Origin: JBHJGS01 sp050331575
GTDB taxonomy: Bacteria; Pseudomonadota; Alphaproteobacteria; Sphingomonadales; Rhodothalassiaceae
NCBI GenBank assembly: GCA_050331575.1
Contig: JBHJGS010000003.1
Location: 57,407-121,406, forward strand
Direction: 5' to 3'
DNA length: 64,000 nt
The position numbers and the translations under genes were made by a program. Position 1 is the stretch's first letter; every line of letters starts with the position of its first letter. Shown piece by piece: positions 62,801 through 64,000 of the stretch. The notes beneath the pieces were generated by a model, which was not told the origin of the DNA, searched no databases, and worked only from the letters and a program-made list of their open reading frames with translations.

Positions 62801-63295
62801 GGCGAGGAGGCCGACGCCGATATGGGCGCCTGGTCGCCGCAGATCAATGTCGGCGCCACCGTGCTGATCCCGGAGACCTACGTGCCCGATCTGGAACTGC
62901 GCATGGGCCTCTACCGCCGCCTGGCCGACCTGACCACGCGCGAGGAGATCGACGGCTTTGCCGCAGAAATGATCGACCGCTTCGGCGCCCTGCCCGATGA
63001 GGTGAAACAGCTGATCGCCGTGGTCACCATCAAGGCGCAATGCCGCCGCGCGGGCATTGCCAAGATGGAAGCGGGGCCCAAGGGGCTGATCGTCAGCTTC
63101 CGCAACAACCAGTTCGCCAATCCTGGCGGCCTGGTCGATTTCATCTCCAAGCAGACAGCAGTCGCCAAGCTCCGCCCGGATCATTCCCTGGTCTATAAAG
63201 CCCGCATGGACAGCGTCGGCCAACGCCTGAAAACCGCCCATTCCCTCGCCCGCGGCCTGGCAAGAATTGCCGAAAAGGCGGCCGTCGCGGCGTGA
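59807..63295 (+). CDS. mfd: Transcription-repair coupling factor Mfd
   Basis: An 1162 aa translocase that removes stalled RNA polymerase and recruits UvrA. An N-terminal UvrB-like region (to about 300) is followed by the CarD-like RNA-polymerase-interaction domain (about 488-580, LVVHVDHGIGRFIGLE). The RecG-like motor has Walker A GDVGFGKTE (about 639-647), DEEQHFG, TATPIPRTL and QLRGRVGRS. A C-terminal TRCF domain closes it. Length is normal for the family. Confidence 0.97.
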   Translation: MFDGPTLDDLLTETAPLTLAGAPQGVDARALAALAARKTVLHLAVDDARMRSLADLVAFFAPDLPVIVLPAWDCLPYDRVGPAPEIAARRMAALAAIRQNRSRPQLILSTVNAALQRLPGPDWVAGQSLHAGPGDTLDIAALTGFLTANGYARASQVTEPGEFAVRGGLVDIFPTGAEEPQRLDFFGDQIDSLRGFDPATQRSTGRRDALILRPVSEFALNPDSIKRFRRGYVAQFGPVTDEDPLYEAVSDGRRFQGADHWLPLFHETLATLFDHLPNALVSLDAQAETAAAQRLGDIRDYFQARHAQMHDGQGALAAPYKPLPPDQLYLSEADWQSVLDQRHPRRFSPFSQPEGPGTIDLGGAKGRDFAPERQDKTVNVYDALAAHVAALRQQKSVLIASYSVGARERLAGVLADHGIADPVKIDGFEAVLALPRGALGQVVLPLESGFETADLAVVTEQDILGDRLIRKTRRSKRADNFLTETTALTPGDLVVHVDHGIGRFIGLETVTAAGAAHDTVALDYAGGDRLYVPVENIEVLSRYGSEDAAVPLDKLGGGQWQARKAKLKQRIREMADQLIKIAAARELKQGRTVYTPEGLYDEFCARFPYTETEDQLRAIEAVVDDLASGRPMDRLVCGDVGFGKTEVALRAAFVMVMGGYQVAAVTPTTLLARQHFKTFSDRFADLPVRVAPLSRLVSAKDAAATRRMLADGTADIVVGTHALLGKSIHFKSLGMVIVDEEQHFGVAHKERLKELKADVHVLTLTATPIPRTLQMALTGIRDMSLIATPPVDRLAVRTFVLPFDPLVVREALLREHYRGGQSFYVCPKIADLDEAAAFLKAQVPEVKVVTAHGQMAAGQIEDTMNAFYEGKYDVLLSTPIVESGLDIPRANTLIVHRSDQFGLAQLYQLRGRVGRSKLRAYAYLTVPAHRTLTKTAEKRLGVLQSLDTLGAGFSIASHDMDIRGAGNLLGDEQSGHVKEVGAELYQQMLEEAVAQARAGEEADADMGAWSPQINVGATVLIPETYVPDLELRMGLYRRLADLTTREEIDGFAAEMIDRFGALPDEVKQLIAVVTIKAQCRRAGIAKMEAGPKGLIVSFRNNQFANPGGLVDFISKQTAVAKLRPDHSLVYKARMDSVGQRLKTAHSLARGLARIAEKAAVAA

Positions 63296-63388
63296 GGCCA
63301 TGGCGGTATTGCTTCGGACCGAACCTCTGATTCGGTGCAGACCGAAACCATGCAAGAGCGATCGGGCGACCAAAAAACGAAACTTGAT

Positions 63389-63634
63389 TAGAGCGGAAGC
63401 CGACCTGATTGAATCGTTGCGGATTCCCTTTTGGTGGAATTTGTGATTCAGGCTGTTTGCTAGGGATGGAGGCCGACAGACTTGTCTAAAGCGCTTTCGG
63501 TTGATCTACGGGGACGGGTTTTGGCGGCAGTTGCGGAGGGCCTGAGCCATCATGCGGCTGCTTTGCGATTTGGGGGCAGTGCGGCCAACTTCAGCGCCGC
63601 TGGTTATGATCCAGATTGATCGGATTCCGCTCTA
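63389..63634. mobile_element. Internally deleted IS630-family element (MITE-like)
   Basis: Inverted ends TAGAGCGGAAGCCGA (from 63389) and TCGGATTCCGCTCTA (to 63634) match at all but one position and are flanked by TA, the IS630 target duplication. The 246-base unit encloses a fragment of an IS630-type transposase N-terminus and little else, so it cannot move by itself. Confidence 0.6.
63482..63619 (+). pseudogene. IS630-family transposase N-terminal fragment
   Basis: The TTG-started frame reads LSKALSVDLRGRVLAAVAEG, then LSHHAAALRFGGSAANFS and a stop. This matches the helix-turn-helix N-terminus of IS630 transposases, which continue with a RFGVSxASxxRW segment. The frame is lost at that point and the catalytic DDE part is absent. 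Confidence 0.65.
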
Positions 63635-63876
63635 CATGGATACGTCCCCGACTCGACTTCCTTGAGGACATAGGGCTTATCGCCAATCCTTTCGTACAAA
63701 CAAATAGCCGGCTTACTAATTTCACAATAATCAAATCCAAAAACGCTGTTGCCTAAACGGAAAAAGCGCTGACGTGGATATAAGCTTCGGGGCCTTTTAT
63801 AAGGTAAAGAATGGAAACATCGATCTTTATAGAAAGATTTATTAGAAAAATTACTCCAGCTAGGGACTGGACCCAT
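63604..63876 (-). pseudogene. AT-rich gene fragment between two mobile elements
   Basis: A 90-codon open frame in a stretch clearly poorer in GC than the rest of the window. Residues such as FFRLGNSVFGFDYCEISKPA and CLYERIGDKPYVLKEVES look protein-like but match no family I know. Its 3' end runs into the right inverted repeat of the IS630 remnant, and its 5' end begins six bases from the IS5-like end, so both termini are probably lost. Likely transferred DNA. Confidence 0.4.
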
Positions 63877-63881
63877 AAAGG

Positions 63882-64000
63882 GGATTCACGGCGGGGTGAT
63901 TTTGTGATTCAAGCTCCTGGAAGGGAGTTTGTCGATGAGGGATGGCTTTTTCTGGCTTTCGGAGGCGCAGTTTGTGCGGATTGCGCCGCATCTGCCTACA
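63882..64000 (+). mobile_element. Left end of an IS5-family insertion sequence, truncated by the window
   Basis: An end-like sequence starting GGATTCACGGCGGGG at 63882 precedes a transposase start at 63935. A related 34-base sequence (25 of 34 identical) lies at 63421-63454 within the IS630 remnant. The right end is outside the window. Confidence 0.55.
63935..64000 (+). CDS. IS5-family transposase, N-terminal part
   Basis: The frame begins MRDGFFWLSEAQFVRIAPHL and runs off the window after 22 codons. FWLSxxQxxRIxPxLP is the usual opening of IS5-family transposases. GGGAG lies a few bases upstream of the ATG. Confidence 0.75.
   Translation, partial: MRDGFFWLSEAQFVRIAPHLPT

Noticed and set aside
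63318..63336. Terminator after mfd
   Set aside because: ACCGAA/TTCGGT makes only a six-base stem with no T-run; too weak to list as a feature.

Overview
The window is GC-rich, densely coded DNA from an alphaproteobacterium. Supporting signs are the alphaproteobacterial aa3 oxidase subunit IV microprotein, a pstSCAB-phoU-phoB operon with large insertions in both permeases, ergothioneine genes, Oar-like and siderophore-type TonB receptors, and a TrmJ/SdhE/Mfd/RecG housekeeping set. I cannot fix the order; Rhodospirillales- or Kordiimonadales-like bacteria would fit. No rRNA, tRNA, CRISPR array or prophage was seen.

Layout. 0.1-6.4 kb: phosphate uptake and response (pstS, pstC, pstA, pstB, phoU, phoB), with no phoR inside the window. 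6.4-9.5 kb: a degenerate asparagine-synthetase-like protein, an orphan PEP-CTERM/exosortase-type acyltransferase and a uracil-DNA-glycosylase-like protein. 9.5-13 kb: ergothioneine egtB-egtD and an acyl-CoA dehydrogenase. 13-17 kb: a CobD/CbiB protein and an NfrB/NfrA-like glycan pair whose glycosyltransferase is broken twice. 17-22 kb: a GST, a cytochrome c, an XRE regulator with a repeat-rich partner, a divergent protein made of two tandem domains, and a serine hydrolase. 22-28 kb: a coupled operon for a P-type ATPase, a CPA2 antiporter and a tandem universal stress protein. 28-36 kb: a diguanylate cyclase behind a perfect inverted repeat, a secreted unknown, an ABC exporter, and a siderophore receptor with a PepSY protein. 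36-40.5 kb: an AsnB / acyl-CoA dehydrogenase / thioesterase operon and an Hpt-pseudoreceiver protein. 40.7-46 kb: rpmG, cox subunit IV, trmJ, a threonine dehydratase and an Oar-like receptor. 46-51.4 kb: a three-gene exporter (TolC, HlyD and an ABC subunit whose nucleotide-binding domain has lost its catalytic motifs), divergent from an OxyR-like regulator that has His in place of the peroxidatic Cys. 51.5-63.3 kb: a DUF4212/VC_2705-type symporter, recG, a small membrane protein coupled to an SSF-domain histidine kinase, sdhE and mfd. 63.3-64 kb: mobile DNA, comprising a TA-flanked IS630 remnant, an AT-rich gene fragment and the left end of an IS5-family element running off the window.

Themes. 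Several proteins keep their fold but lose catalytic residues: the AsnB-like protein, the exporter NBD, the receiver, the OxyR-like regulator and the cyclase I-site. The least explained parts are the XRE / GSGPA-repeat / duplicated-domain locus at 18.3-20.9 kb and the pseudo-ATPase exporter at 46-50.4 kb. Many start sites were moved from the longest possible reading on the basis of Shine-Dalgarno spacing, signal peptides or catalytic N-termini.
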